From Pseudonocardia sediminis (GTDB taxonomy: Bacteria; Actinomycetota; Actinomycetes; Mycobacteriales; Pseudonocardiaceae), in the NCBI RefSeq assembly GCF_004217185.1, contig NZ_SHKL01000001.1:5640001-5704000 (forward strand): a stretch of DNA of 64,000 nucleotides. Direction: 5' to 3'. Shown here piece after piece: positions 34,507 to 43,311 of the stretch; within the stretch, counting starts at the first letter, position 1; the number at the start of each line of letters is the position of its first letter. A program made the translations under genes and the position numbers. A model generated the notes under the pieces. It was not told the origin of the DNA. It ran no database searches and saw only the letters and a program-made list of their open reading frames with translations.

Positions 34507-35664
34507 TCAGACGTCGTCGGGCAGCAGGTCGTACCAGGCGCCGTCGTCGACGATCTCGTTGTCGACCCCCGCGACCCCGTCCCGCCGGAAATGCCCGACC
34601 AGGCGGAAGCCGTTGCGCTCGGCGACGTGACGGCTGGCGGTGTTGTCCCAGGACGCACCGAGCTGCAGGCGGGTGCGGCCGAGCCCGCCGTCGGCGACCG
34701 GGGTGAACGCGTGCTCCCGCACCCTGCGTACGGCCGCGGTCACGACGCCGCGGCCACGCGCGTCGGGGTGCGCCCAGTAGCCGACCTCGCCGCCGCCCGG
34801 GCAGTACGGCCGGTCCATGCCGAACACCGTGACGTTGCCGAGCAGACGGTCGTCGTCCGGGTCGGCGATCGCCCAGGTCACGGCCTGCCCGAGCGACTCC
34901 TGCAGGCGGATCCGCTGCACGAACGCGCGCGCGTCGTCGAGGCCGTAGGGGTTCGCCAGGGTGGCGTTCCAGTGCCGGGCGCGGGGATCCGAGCAGGCCT
35001 CGACGATCCGGGGCAGGTCCGCGTCGGTGTGTGCGCGCAGCCGGATGCCGTCGCCCTCGAGCACCGGCACCGGCCACCACGTCGTCTCCGGAGTGCGACC
35101 GGAGACCGGACGGTCCGGGTCCGGGCGCAGCACCGCGTGCCAGGAGTCGGCGAGCCCGTCCCGCGTCGGGACCGCCATCGTCCGGGTGCCCTCGAACGTG
35201 AACCCGCAGGCGTGCGCGACCCGCCAGGACGGCCGGTTGCCCGCCATCGCCGACCAGTGCAGGACCGGGAGACCCATGTCGTCGAAGGCCCGGTCCGCGG
35301 CCAGCCGCAGCGCGCGCGTCATGAACCCACGCCCGCGCGCCCACCGGGACAGTCCGAACCCGACGTCCGGGGGCGGCCCGGTCCGCAGGTCGATCTGCCC
35401 GGCGAACCGGGGGACACCGTCGTCGTCGGGCGCCTCGATCACCCAGGCGACCGCGCTGCCGTCCCGACGTCCGGCCTCGGCGGCACGGATCCGGCTCAGG
35501 GCGTCGCCACGGTCGTAGGGGACCGGGACGCTGGTCCAGGCGATCGTCTCCGGGTCGCGCGCCCACGCGACGAGATCGTCGGCGTCCGACGCCCGGTGCG
35601 GGCGCAGCGTGACCACGCCGTCGGTCGGCGTCGGGACGGCCACGGGCGTCGCGATGTCGGTCAC
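34507..35664 (-). CDS. Tandem GNAT acetyltransferase
   Basis: A 385-residue protein with two RimJ/RimL-like GNAT domains fused head to tail. Domain 1 (about 15-175) has GVVTLRPHRASDADDLVAWA and FGLSRWARGRGFMTRALRLA; domain 2 (about 195-375) has GIRLRAHTDADLPRIVEACS and GYWAHPDARGRGVVTAAVRR, both with the acetyl-CoA pyrophosphate loop (R/A)RGRG. Each ends with a typical NRPSWRVAHACGF or NTASRHVAERNGF block. Substrate unknown; such fusions may acetylate proteins or small amines. The GTG at 35664 is chosen; an ATG at 35700 would add 12 residues. Confidence 0.83.
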   Translation of the reverse strand: MTDIATPVAVPTPTDGVVTLRPHRASDADDLVAWARDPETIAWTSVPVPYDRGDALSRIRAAEAGRRDGSAVAWVIEAPDDDGVPRFAGQIDLRTGPPPDVGFGLSRWARGRGFMTRALRLAADRAFDDMGLPVLHWSAMAGNRPSWRVAHACGFTFEGTRTMAVPTRDGLADSWHAVLRPDPDRPVSGRTPETTWWPVPVLEGDGIRLRAHTDADLPRIVEACSDPRARHWNATLANPYGLDDARAFVQRIRLQESLGQAVTWAIADPDDDRLLGNVTVFGMDRPYCPGGGEVGYWAHPDARGRGVVTAAVRRVREHAFTPVADGGLGRTRLQLGASWDNTASRHVAERNGFRLVGHFRRDGVAGVDNEIVDDGAWYDLLPDDV

Positions 35665-35772
35665 CGCACCTGGATACCGACCCCTATCAGGGGACGGCAA
35701 TCGGATTGTCCGGGTCGGTCCCTACGATCAGGGACGGCCCGCAGGGGGTGGGCCGCGGAAGAGGTGGGACGA

Positions 35773-37410
35773 GTGGGCATCGCGGGACGACTGGTCGACC
35801 GGCAGCTGGGGCTGACCGAGCCGCCCGCGGCGTACGTGACCGACGAGAACCTGCGGGTCCCGATGAGCGACGGCGTCGAGCTGCTGGCCACGCTCTACCG
35901 CCCGCCGGGCCCGCTGCGCCCCCGCCCGACGGTGCTCAGCCGGACCCCCTACGGGCGCGACGGCCTGGGCTCGATCATCGGGACGCTGCTGGCCCGGCGC
36001 GGGTTCCAGGTGCTGATGCAGAGCACCCGGGGCACGTTCGGCTCCGGCGGGCAGTTCCGCCCGTTCCTGCACGAGCGCGCCGACGGCCTCGACACCCTGG
36101 CCTGGCTGCGCGAGCAGGAGTGGAGCGACGGCCGCGTGTCCACGGTCGGGCCGAGCTACGTCGGGCACACCCAGTGGGCGATCGCGCCCTACGCCGACCC
36201 CGGCCTGGTCTCGATGAACGCCGACATCACCGCGTCGGAGTTCACCAGCACGTTCTACCCGGGCGGCGCCCCGGGCCTGCTGAACCTGGCGAACTGGGTG
36301 AACCAGATCGGGCGCCAGGAGCGGATCGGCGCGGTGACCGGGTTCCTGGCCACCCCGATCCTGAGCCGGCGCAAGCAGCGCGCGGTCACCGCGCTGCCGC
36401 TGCAGGCCGCCGACGTCGCGATCGCCGGCGCCCCGGTGGTGTTCTGGCGCGACTTCATCGAGCACGCGGACTCCCCCGGCGAATTCTGGGGACCGGCCGA
36501 GCACGACGGGTTCGACCCCGCCCGGATGCCACCGGTCAGCATGGTCACCGGCTGGTGGGACCTGTTCCTGGACCGCCAGCTCGTCGACTTCACCGCCCTG
36601 CAGCGCGGCGGCGCGACGGCGCGGATCACGATCGGGCCGTGGACCCACGGCGACCGCGGGTCGCTCGCCACCACCGCGCACGAGATGATCAACTGGCTGC
36701 GGCGGCACCTGCACGGCGAGCCGGACGACGGGCGCGCCCCGGTGCGGGTCTACGTCCAGCACGCCGACCGCTGGACCGACCTGCCGTCCTGGCCGCCGCC
36801 GGACGCCGAGGCCACCGACTGGCACCTCGCCCCGGCCGGGCGTCTGACCACCGACGGTCCCGGTGCCCGCGGTGAGGTGGACCGGTTCGTCTACGACCCC
36901 GCCGACCCGACCCCGGCCGTCGGCGGGCCGATGCTGCAGCCGCCGTCGAAGCAGCACGACAACCGCGGCACCGAGGCCCGCGAGGACGTCCTCGTCTACA
37001 CCGGGCCGGTCCTGGAGACCGACCTCGACCTGCTCGGCGACGTCAGCGCCGTGATCTATGTGCGCACCGACGGCGGGCACGGCGACGTGTTCGTCCGGCT
37101 CTGCGACGTCGAACCGGACGGCCGCTCACTCAACATCACCGACGGGATGCACCGCCTCGTGCCCGAGGCCGAGGCGGTCGCCCCGGACGGGACGGTCGCG
37201 GTGCGGATCCCGCTGAGCCCCACCGGCTACCGGGTCCGGGCCGGGCACCGGCTGCGGGTGCAGGTCGCCGCTGCGGCGTTCCCGCGGTTCGCCCGCAACC
37301 ACGGCACCGGCGAGCGGGTCGCCACCGCGACGTCCGGACGCCGGATCGCCTACGAGATCCGGCACGGCGCGGACCACCCGTCGCACGTGACCCTGCCGCA
37401 CCACCCCTAG
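35773..37410 (+). CDS. CocE/NonD-family hydrolase (X-Pro dipeptidyl-peptidase-like)
   Basis: A 545-residue hydrolase of the cocaine-esterase type. The N-terminal alpha/beta-hydrolase core has the nucleophile in TVGPSYVGHTQWAIAPYADP (GxSxxG), the Asp in VTGWWDLFLDRQLVDF and the His in IGPWTHGDRG. The C-terminal jelly-roll domain starts near residue 375 (ETDLDLLGDVSAVIYVRTDG) and ends with YRVRAGHRLRVQVAAAAFPR. It hydrolyses esters or amides; the natural substrate is unknown. The GTG start at 35773 is preceded by AGAGGTGGGACGA. No signal peptide. Confidence 0.87.
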   Translation: MGIAGRLVDRQLGLTEPPAAYVTDENLRVPMSDGVELLATLYRPPGPLRPRPTVLSRTPYGRDGLGSIIGTLLARRGFQVLMQSTRGTFGSGGQFRPFLHERADGLDTLAWLREQEWSDGRVSTVGPSYVGHTQWAIAPYADPGLVSMNADITASEFTSTFYPGGAPGLLNLANWVNQIGRQERIGAVTGFLATPILSRRKQRAVTALPLQAADVAIAGAPVVFWRDFIEHADSPGEFWGPAEHDGFDPARMPPVSMVTGWWDLFLDRQLVDFTALQRGGATARITIGPWTHGDRGSLATTAHEMINWLRRHLHGEPDDGRAPVRVYVQHADRWTDLPSWPPPDAEATDWHLAPAGRLTTDGPGARGEVDRFVYDPADPTPAVGGPMLQPPSKQHDNRGTEAREDVLVYTGPVLETDLDLLGDVSAVIYVRTDGGHGDVFVRLCDVEPDGRSLNITDGMHRLVPEAEAVAPDGTVAVRIPLSPTGYRVRAGHRLRVQVAAAAFPRFARNHGTGERVATATSGRRIAYEIRHGADHPSHVTLPHHP

Positions 37411-37543
37411 ATCGATTCCGCTGATCAACAGGGGAGCGGTCCCATAGTGAGACACTGATATGTGAGCCACACCACTACCGTCGGTGAGCGGTCCCGGCCG
37501 CCCGCGCACGTCCGGGAGTCATCGACGACCAACGGAGGTAGTG

Positions 37544-38590
37544 ATGAAGGCACTCGTGTACCACGGCCCGGGCCAGAAGGCGTGGGAGGACGTTCCGGAC
37601 GCCACGATCGGCGAGCCGACCGACGTCGTGGTCAAGGTGGAGACGACCACCATCTGCGGCACCGACCTGCACATCCTGCAGGGTGACGTACCGGCCGTGA
37701 CCGACGGCCGGATCCTCGGCCACGAGGCGGTCGGCACAATCACCCAGGTCGGCGACGCCGTGCGCGGGTTCGCCGTCGGCGACCGCGTGCTGGTCCCGGC
37801 GATCACCAAGTGCGGGCGCTGCGAGTACTGCGGCAAGGGGATGCCGTCGCACTGCCAGACCGTCGGCGGCATCGGCTGGATCTTCGGGCACCTCATCGAC
37901 GGCACCCAGGCCGAGTTCGTGCGCGTGCCCTACGCCGACACCTCCCTCTACGCGGTGCCGGAGAACGTCACCGACGAGCAGGCGATCTTCCTCGCCGACT
38001 CCCTGCCCACCGGGTACGAGGTCGGCGTGCTGGCCGGTAACGTCCGCCCCGGGGACACGGTCGCGGTCGTCGGCGCGGGCGCGGTCGGGCTCTCGGCGAT
38101 CCTGACCACCGGGCTGTGGGGCGCCTCGCGGGTGATCGCGGTGGACTCCAACAAGTTCCGGCTGAGCCGGGCCCTGGAGTTCGGTGCGACCGACGTGGTC
38201 GAGGCCGGCGACCAGCAGGTCGACGAGGTCCTCGCGATGACCGACGGCCTCGGCGTGGACGTCGCGATCGAGGCCGTCGGGTACCCGGAGACCCTGCTGA
38301 CCTCGGCGAAGCTGGTCCGTCCCGGCGGCACCATCGCCAACATCGGTGTGCACGGGGCGCCGGTCACGCTGCCGATGGACACGATGTGGATCCAGAACGT
38401 CACCATGACGATGGGCCTGGTGGACACCGTCTCGATCCCGACGCTGCTCAAGATGGTCGGCAGCGGCCGGATCCCGGCGGAGAAGATGGGCACGCACTCG
38501 TTCACGTTCGACCAGATGGACGACGCCTACGACGTGTTCAAGAACGCCGCCGCCAACGAGGCGCTCAAGGTCGTCATCCGCCCGGCCTGA
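37544..38590 (+). CDS. Zinc-dependent alcohol dehydrogenase (medium-chain)
   Basis: A 348-residue medium-chain dehydrogenase. The catalytic-zinc Cys and His are in TTICGTDLHILQGD and GHEAVGTITQVGDAV, the structural-zinc loop is CGRCEYCGKGMPSHC, and the Rossmann motif is VAVVGAGAVGLSAILTT. MKALVYHGPGQKAWEDVPDA at the start fits the alcohol dehydrogenase group that includes isopropanol/threonine-type enzymes of actinobacteria. CGGAGG precedes the ATG. The leader (37411-37543) is less GC-rich and may hold the promoter. Confidence 0.88.
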   Translation: MKALVYHGPGQKAWEDVPDATIGEPTDVVVKVETTTICGTDLHILQGDVPAVTDGRILGHEAVGTITQVGDAVRGFAVGDRVLVPAITKCGRCEYCGKGMPSHCQTVGGIGWIFGHLIDGTQAEFVRVPYADTSLYAVPENVTDEQAIFLADSLPTGYEVGVLAGNVRPGDTVAVVGAGAVGLSAILTTGLWGASRVIAVDSNKFRLSRALEFGATDVVEAGDQQVDEVLAMTDGLGVDVAIEAVGYPETLLTSAKLVRPGGTIANIGVHGAPVTLPMDTMWIQNVTMTMGLVDTVSIPTLLKMVGSGRIPAEKMGTHSFTFDQMDDAYDVFKNAAANEALKVVIRPA

Positions 38591-38649
38591 CGCGCAGTCC
38601 GCTCGCCCGTCCCCGGTCGCGTCCGGTTCACTGCGACCGGGGACGGGGG

Positions 38650-39108
38650 GTGCGCGTGGCCGAGGAGATCCCGCTGACCGGCGGCAACGTCAGCGACGGG
38701 GTGGTGCGGGTCGGGGACACCGTCCGCCGGCCCGCCACGCCGTCGACACCGGCGGTGCAGGCCCTGCTCGGGCACCTGCGCGACGCCGGGTTCCCCGGCG
38801 TCCCGCGCCCGCTCGGCCTCGACGACCGGGGCCGCGCGGTGCTCTCGTTCGTGCCCGGCGAGCCGGTGTTCCCGGACCGGACCGCGTTCCACGGCACCGA
38901 CGACGGCCTGGCCGGGGTCGGCCGGTACGTCCGCGATCTGCACGACGTCCTCGCCGGGTTCGTCCCGCCGGCCGACGCCGTGTGGCGGGTCCCGATCCCC
39001 GACGTCGGCGATCACCTGGTCGTGCACCACGACCTGGCCCCGTGGTGGGCGAATGCGGAGCACGTCGACGCACATCCGCAGGTGTGGCGACGGACACTTC
39101 TCGGCTAG
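38650..39108 (+). pseudogene. 3'-truncated aminoglycoside-phosphotransferase-like gene
   Basis: A 152-residue frame resembling the N-lobe and catalytic loop of an APH-family kinase: VVRVGDTVRRPATPSTPAVQ, then GLAGVGRYVRDLHDVLAGFV and the Brenner-type loop DHLVVHHDLAPWW. Homologues are about 240 residues and continue HxDLAPWN(V/I)V...(I/D)DWD. Here the Asn is replaced by Trp and the protein ends 20 residues later without the metal-binding Asp, so it is probably inactive. The gene is followed by a perfect hairpin. Start GTG 38650 or 38656. Confidence 0.65.
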
Positions 39109-39144
39109 CCTCGCCCCGTTTCCGGGAACACCGCGGAAACGACA

Positions 39145-39177
39145 ACACGCCGGACCCGTGGAACGGGTCCGGCGTGT
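39145..39177. terminator. Perfect 15-pair hairpin terminator
   Basis: Arm ACACGCCGGACCCGT, 3-nt loop GGA, exact complement. It lies between the truncated kinase gene (plus) and the small secreted protein gene (minus) and can end both. Confidence 0.85.
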
Positions 39178-39225
39178 GGTCATCGCTCAGTGGCGAGCCG
39201 CTTCCGACTCAGATGAGACGATTGT

Positions 39226-39573
39226 TCAGTCGTTGTTGAGCTGGTTCAGCGAGTCGCCGGCGGAGCAGCTGCCCTCGGCACCGGTGCCGTCGGCGGCGTT
39301 GCCGGTCGGGGCCAGCACGCCCAGGATGCCGACCGCGACGTTGGCGTCGATCGGCGGGCAGAGGGCAACGTTGTTGAGGGCGTTGACATCGCCCACGTTG
39401 ACCAGGCCGTTCTGGCTGCTGTTGCGGCTGCTGTCCGAGAAGTTGACCTGGTCCGCGCCGCCACGGTGGTGGCCGCCCGACTCGCCGCCCTTGTCACCGG
39501 CGAACGCGAGCGGGCTCACGGCCAGCAGACCGGCGGTGACGGTGGCGGCGACGATTCCGACCTTCTTCAGCAC
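39226..39573 (-). CDS. Small secreted protein, rodlin/chaplin-like
   Basis: A 115-residue protein with a clear Sec signal peptide (MLKKVGIVAATVTAGLLAVS, cleavage near LAFA-GD) and a mature part rich in Asn, Gly, Ser and Val, with two Cys: LVNVGDVNALNNVALCPPID, then VAVGILGVLAPTGNAADG and a second Cys near the C-terminus. The pattern recalls rodlins and chaplins, which coat aerial hyphae and spores in streptomycetes, but it lacks a full chaplin domain. Surface coating or adhesion is an inference. The upstream region is unusually AT-rich. Confidence 0.68.
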   Translation of the reverse strand: MLKKVGIVAATVTAGLLAVSPLAFAGDKGGESGGHHRGGADQVNFSDSSRNSSQNGLVNVGDVNALNNVALCPPIDANVAVGILGVLAPTGNAADGTGAEGSCSAGDSLNQLNND

Positions 39574-40024
39574 AGTTTTTCTCCGTTGTGTACGGGGTCC
39601 GTGATGGACCCGTCGTGTTCAGCGGCGGTTGTTGGGAGCCCCGCTGATGAACTGAACGCTATCGGCCACCCGATCGAATCAACGAACGATCTACCTCTAT
39701 CGGATGAAGGGCATTACTTTCCGGGACGTTATTGCTCTCATCAGGCATCTCCTGCGGACCGGAATCTGCGCATTCGTCCCAGCTTCGTGACGTTGTGTCG
39801 CCGTCGATTACACGAACGGCCGCGTATCCGGAAGCGGAACTACGCACCGTCACCCGAGCCACCCGGCCGGGGTCACCGGACAGCGGGACCCCGGACGTGT
39901 GTCACCGGTCCGGAGTGGCGTTCACCCGTCCCGGGCGGAGGCCCGGGCACCCCACGCGGCGGTCCGCGGTGCGTCCACACCGGATGGGGTCCGTACACGG
40001 CCCGTCTGCGGCAGGATCGGCGGG
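39574..40024. other. Intergenic, AT-rich promoter region of the secreted protein
   Basis: The first 170 nt (39574-39740) are the least GC-rich part of the neighbourhood and probably hold the minus-strand promoter and regulatory sites of the secreted-protein gene. The rest has no convincing gene, and I saw no clear operator. Confidence 0.45.
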
Positions 40025-40325
40025 ATGCTGACCGCCCAGGAGTGGCGGTCGGACGCGGCGCGACGATCGCGCGGGAGCACGGGGTGCGCGTCGGCTGGCA
40101 GGTCGCCGATGTGGCCCGGTACGCGAGCGCCGACGTCGTCGACCTCGTCGTGGTGCAGTACCTGCACGTCGAGGGCCTCCTCGACGTGGTGGGCCGGGCG
40201 GCCGCGACGCCGGGCCTGTATGTCCGGCGTTCCGAGCGCGTTCCGCAGGCGGGTTCGCCCCCCGCGCAGGACGCACTGTTCGTGGCCGTCCGGCCCGCCC
40301 CGGGGGGCGTGGCGGACCGTCCCGG
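40025..40325 (+). pseudogene. Internally deleted class I SAM methyltransferase
   Basis: It starts as MLTAQEWRSDAA, the usual opening of a family of small actinobacterial methyltransferases (MLTAQEWDERYA...). It then jumps frame into EHGVRVGWQVADVARYASAD and VVDLVVVQYLHVEGLLDVVG, which is the middle of such an enzyme. The SAM-binding part between these, and the C-terminal half, are missing. It is a decayed remnant overlapping the 3' end of the convergent phosphatase gene. Confidence 0.6.
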
Positions 40326-41684
40326 TCAGTCCTGCTGCTGCGCGGCGAGGACCGCGAGGACCGCGGTGTCGTCGCTGGCGTTGCCGCGGGCGTAGTCGGT
40401 GACCCCGGTGTAGATGCGGTGCACCGTCTCCTCGGCGGTCCGGCCGCCGCAGGTGCGCAGGGCATCGAGCAGCCGCTGGTCGCCGAACAGCTCGGCGCCC
40501 GGCCCGGAGCGGGCCTCGGTCACGCCGTCGGTGTAGAGCAGCATCAGGTCACCGGAGCGCAGGTGCACCGTCTCGGTGTGCAGCAGCGGTGCGTCGAGCA
40601 CGCCGAGCATGGTGCCGCCGGTGCCGACCACGTCGATGTCGCCACCGGCCCGCAGGACCAGCACCGGCTCGTGCCCGGCGCTGCTGAGCGTCCCGGTCAG
40701 GCCCCCGGCGCCGTCGGGGCGCAGGACCGCGACCGTGGCGGTGAGGAAGGTCCCGCCGAACTCCGCGCGCAGGGCCGTGTCCAGCCGCCGCAGCACCGCG
40801 GCCGGGTCGGACTCCCAGGTGGTGGTGACGCGGATCGTGTACCGGGCCAGCGCGGCGATCTGGGCGGCCTCGATGCCCTTGCCGCAGACGTCGCCCATCA
40901 CCGCGCACCAGTCGTCACCCGCGCGGAACAGGTCGTAGAAGTCGCCGATCACCTCGGTGCCGGAACCCGCGGGCACGTAGGCCGCCGCGACATCGGCGCC
41001 GGGGATCGCCGAGAGCACCGGCGGCAGCAGGCCGGCCTGCAGGGCCCGGGACTGCGTCCGGGACTCCCCCAGCGCGGTGTAGAGGTCCGCCTGGCTCCGG
41101 CGCGAGTCCGCCAGCCGTACCCCGAGCTGGTCGGCCCGGCGCCGGCTGTCGACCAGGGACGAGCGCAGCCGGATCTGGCTGCCGATGGCCCGGGCGACCG
41201 TGGCCAGCAGGTGCACGACCCGCGGCGACCAGTGGTGCGCGCGCTCGTGCGAGACGCACAGGGCGCCGATCACCTGCTCGTCGGCGCCGTACACGGGCAG
41301 GCACAGGACCGATCCGACCCGCATGGACCGGACGATCCCCATGCCCGACACCCGCTCGTCGGCCGGAGCGTCGTCGACGACCAGGGGCTCGCCGAGGGCG
41401 ACCACCAGCTGCCCGGGCGCGTCGTGGACCGGCTCCTGGGTGCCTGCGGGCGGACCCGGGCCGCGGGCGCTCTTGCGGTACGAGCGGGCGGTGTCGATCA
41501 CCGTGAACACCGCGTTGCGGGCTCCGGTGAGCTCCTGGGCCAGCTCGACGAGGTCGTCGTAGGCCTGTTCCGGGGGCGAGTCGAGCAAGCCGGTCGCCAT
41601 GACCGCGCTCAGGCGCTCCGGGGCGAGCAACGCGGCCGCGATCTCCGGTACCCCGGGAGCGGCGGGGGTCCTGATGACGTCCAC
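40326..41684 (-). CDS. GAF-domain SpoIIE-type (PP2C) phosphatase
   Basis: A 452-residue protein. A GAF domain (about 40-190) holds ELTGARNAVFTVIDTARSYR and VGSVLCLPVYGADEQVIGAL. A linker and a SpoIIE/PP2C phosphatase domain (about 235-450) follow, with GDFYDLFRAGDDWCAVMGDV, CGKGIEAAQIAALARYTIRV, SSAGHEPVLVL, MLLYTDGVTEAR and ASDDTAVLAVLA carrying the metal-binding Asp residues. Such enzymes dephosphorylate anti-anti-sigma factors. The GTG at 41684 follows GGAGG by 7 nt. A degenerate HATPase gene lies about 0.6 kb upstream; no STAS gene is visible. Confidence 0.87.
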   Translation of the reverse strand: MDVIRTPAAPGVPEIAAALLAPERLSAVMATGLLDSPPEQAYDDLVELAQELTGARNAVFTVIDTARSYRKSARGPGPPAGTQEPVHDAPGQLVVALGEPLVVDDAPADERVSGMGIVRSMRVGSVLCLPVYGADEQVIGALCVSHERAHHWSPRVVHLLATVARAIGSQIRLRSSLVDSRRRADQLGVRLADSRRSQADLYTALGESRTQSRALQAGLLPPVLSAIPGADVAAAYVPAGSGTEVIGDFYDLFRAGDDWCAVMGDVCGKGIEAAQIAALARYTIRVTTTWESDPAAVLRRLDTALRAEFGGTFLTATVAVLRPDGAGGLTGTLSSAGHEPVLVLRAGGDIDVVGTGGTMLGVLDAPLLHTETVHLRSGDLMLLYTDGVTEARSGPGAELFGDQRLLDALRTCGGRTAEETVHRIYTGVTDYARGNASDDTAVLAVLAAQQQD

Positions 41685-41872
41685 GACCACACCTCCCCCG
41701 TCCGAGTCACCCTCGGCGCGCAAGGGACGACCACCACCTTACGGCCCGGAGCGGCCGGACACGCCGGACCGCCCCGGGAGGAGACCGGTGCCCGGACGAG
41801 CCTCGACACCTCCCGGTCGGTGGCGTACTCCACGGTGCCGCCCGACCTCTCGGGACGCATCGCCGGGGCGGC

Positions 41873-42214
41873 TCACAGGGCCCCGGAGCGGGGTGCGTAC
41901 ATGATCATCGCGACGCCTGCGAGGCAGATCAGGGCGCCGGTGACGTCGTAGCGGTCGGGCCGGAACCCGTCGGCGACCATGCCCCACACCAGCGAGCCGG
42001 CGACGAAGATCCCGCCGTACGCGGCGAGGATGCGGCCGAAGTTCGCGTCGGGCTGCAGTGTCGCGACGAATCCGTAGAGCCCGAGCGCGACGACACCGGC
42101 ACCGATCCAGACCCACCCGCGGTGCTCGCGCAGGCCCTGCCACACGAGCCAGGCGCCGCCGATCTCCAGCAGGGCGGCGACGACGAACAAGGCGATCGAG
42201 CGGGCGATCAGCAT
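41873..42214 (-). CDS. YnfA/UPF0060-family membrane protein
   Basis: A 113-residue protein with four membrane segments. Diagnostic pieces are [20 protein letters not shown] and [20 protein letters not shown], with a final [20 protein letters not shown]. It belongs to the small multidrug-resistance-like superfamily; transport activity of this family is poorly defined. The ATG at 42214 is used because the preceding residues of the open frame do not match the family. Confidence 0.9.
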   Translation of the reverse strand: MLIARSIALFVVAALLEIGGAWLVWQGLREHRGWVWIGAGVVALGLYGFVATLQPDANFGRILAAYGGIFVAGSLVWGMVADGFRPDRYDVTGALICLAGVAMIMYAPRSGAL

Positions 42215-42301
42215 GGGAGGTGGTCCTCGGTGGTCGCGGGCGGGTCGTGACGGCACCGGTCATGCTGCCGGACACCGCGGACCCGCCGATGCGCTCCGCC
42301 G

Positions 42302-42733
42302 TCAGCCCGCGCGGTCGCTCCTCCTGCCCAGCGGGCGCGTCCGCAGCATGATCACGCGACCGGCGTGCGCCTCGGAGTGGACGCTGACCTGCTCCATGAG
42401 GCCTCCCGCCAGCGCGAGGCTCCGCCCCGCGGACAGCCCGCCCCGGCTCAGCGGCATGGTCGTCTGATCGACGATCCGCACGGACAGACCGGTCGTCCCG
42501 TCGCCCACGTCCTCGACGGCGCTCCCGACCTGGATCATCTCGGCGCCGCCCCTGCGCCGCTCGTCGGCGATCGCCTCGGCGAGGGCGTCACTGACCGCGA
42601 CCAGGACGTCGTGGGCGTCGTCGTCGTCGAAGGCGTGCTCGATGAGCCAGGGCCCCAGGTGCGCGCGCGCGACGCGGTCGGCGCCGGGGAGCGGGTCCAC
42701 GAGGAACAGGCATGTGTCGCGTCCGGTACACAC
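42302..42733 (-). CDS. Degenerate HATPase-like (anti-sigma/RsbW-type) protein
   Basis: A 143-residue protein resembling the fold of anti-sigma serine kinases: ADRVARAHLGPWLIEHAFDD, then HDVLVAVSDALAEAIADERR in the N-box position and a C-terminal SAGRSLALAGGLMEQVSVHS in the G2 position. The N-box Asn is replaced and the G1 DxGxG is not evident, so ATP binding and kinase activity are doubtful. It starts with GTG at 42733; a TAGACT hexamer lies 8 nt upstream. Possible partner of the SpoIIE phosphatase, with YnfA between them. Confidence 0.6.
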   Translation of the reverse strand: MCTGRDTCLFLVDPLPGADRVARAHLGPWLIEHAFDDDDAHDVLVAVSDALAEAIADERRRGGAEMIQVGSAVEDVGDGTTGLSVRIVDQTTMPLSRGGLSAGRSLALAGGLMEQVSVHSEAHAGRVIMLRTRPLGRRSDRAG

Positions 42734-42820
42734 GGCGGAAGAGTCTAGCGATCACCGCCGGGGACACCGTCCGTCCACCCGACCGGTCGCGGTGCCGTCG
42801 CCGACCCGGCGGCGCGGAGC

Positions 42821-43261
42821 TCAGTTCGCGAAGCGGCGCACGGTCTCCGGGTGGAGGACGATCCGGACCCAGTCCGCGGCCAGCATCCCGGCGAGCTCCT
42901 CGGCCCGGGCCGGGTCGTGAAGGTCGTCCCAGTAGCGGGCGAAGAGGCGGGCCAGCAGGTCGTGCGCCCCGTCGGACTCGATCGTGACGCGGCCGGTGAC
43001 CGACACCCACCGCTCGCGCTCCCCCACCGGGGTGGCGACGATGATCGAGGCGCGGGGATCGCGACCCAGGCGGCGCACCTTCGGCGACGCCGGGTCGGTG
43101 AAGAGCTCGATCGTGCCCTCGTCGGTGGCCTCGAACCACACCGGCCGGGGCTGTGCCGGGTCCGGGCCGCCGGCGACGGACAGGAAGCCGAACAGCGGCC
43201 GGCGGAGGAAGTCGAGGTCGTCGGCGGTGAGGAAGTCGGTTCTCGAGAAGCCGGTGGTCAT
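42821..43261 (-). CDS. Pyridoxamine 5'-phosphate oxidase-fold protein (FMN/F420 type)
   Basis: A 146-residue split-barrel flavoprotein-like protein: MTTGFSRTDFLTADDLDFLR, FGFLSVAGGPDPAQPRPVWF and ELFTDPASPKVRRLGRDPRA, then RWVSVTGRVTIESDGAHDLL. Such proteins reduce or bind small molecules with FMN or F420. The start at 43261 matches the family; an ATG at 43315 overlaps the stop of the upstream gene by 4 nt and is a real alternative. It probably forms an operon with the NmrA-like gene. Confidence 0.82.
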   Translation of the reverse strand: MTTGFSRTDFLTADDLDFLRRPLFGFLSVAGGPDPAQPRPVWFEATDEGTIELFTDPASPKVRRLGRDPRASIIVATPVGERERWVSVTGRVTIESDGAHDLLARLFARYWDDLHDPARAEELAGMLAADWVRIVLHPETVRRFAN

Positions 43262-43311
43262 CGCGGTCCTTCCGGAGGAGGGGAGGTAGGGATCGGTCGT
43301 GCGGACCGTGG

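Noticed and set aside
34591-35772. Long plus-strand frame upstream of the CocE-type hydrolase
   Set aside because: It is the antisense of the tandem GNAT gene; the hydrolase family starts near 35773.
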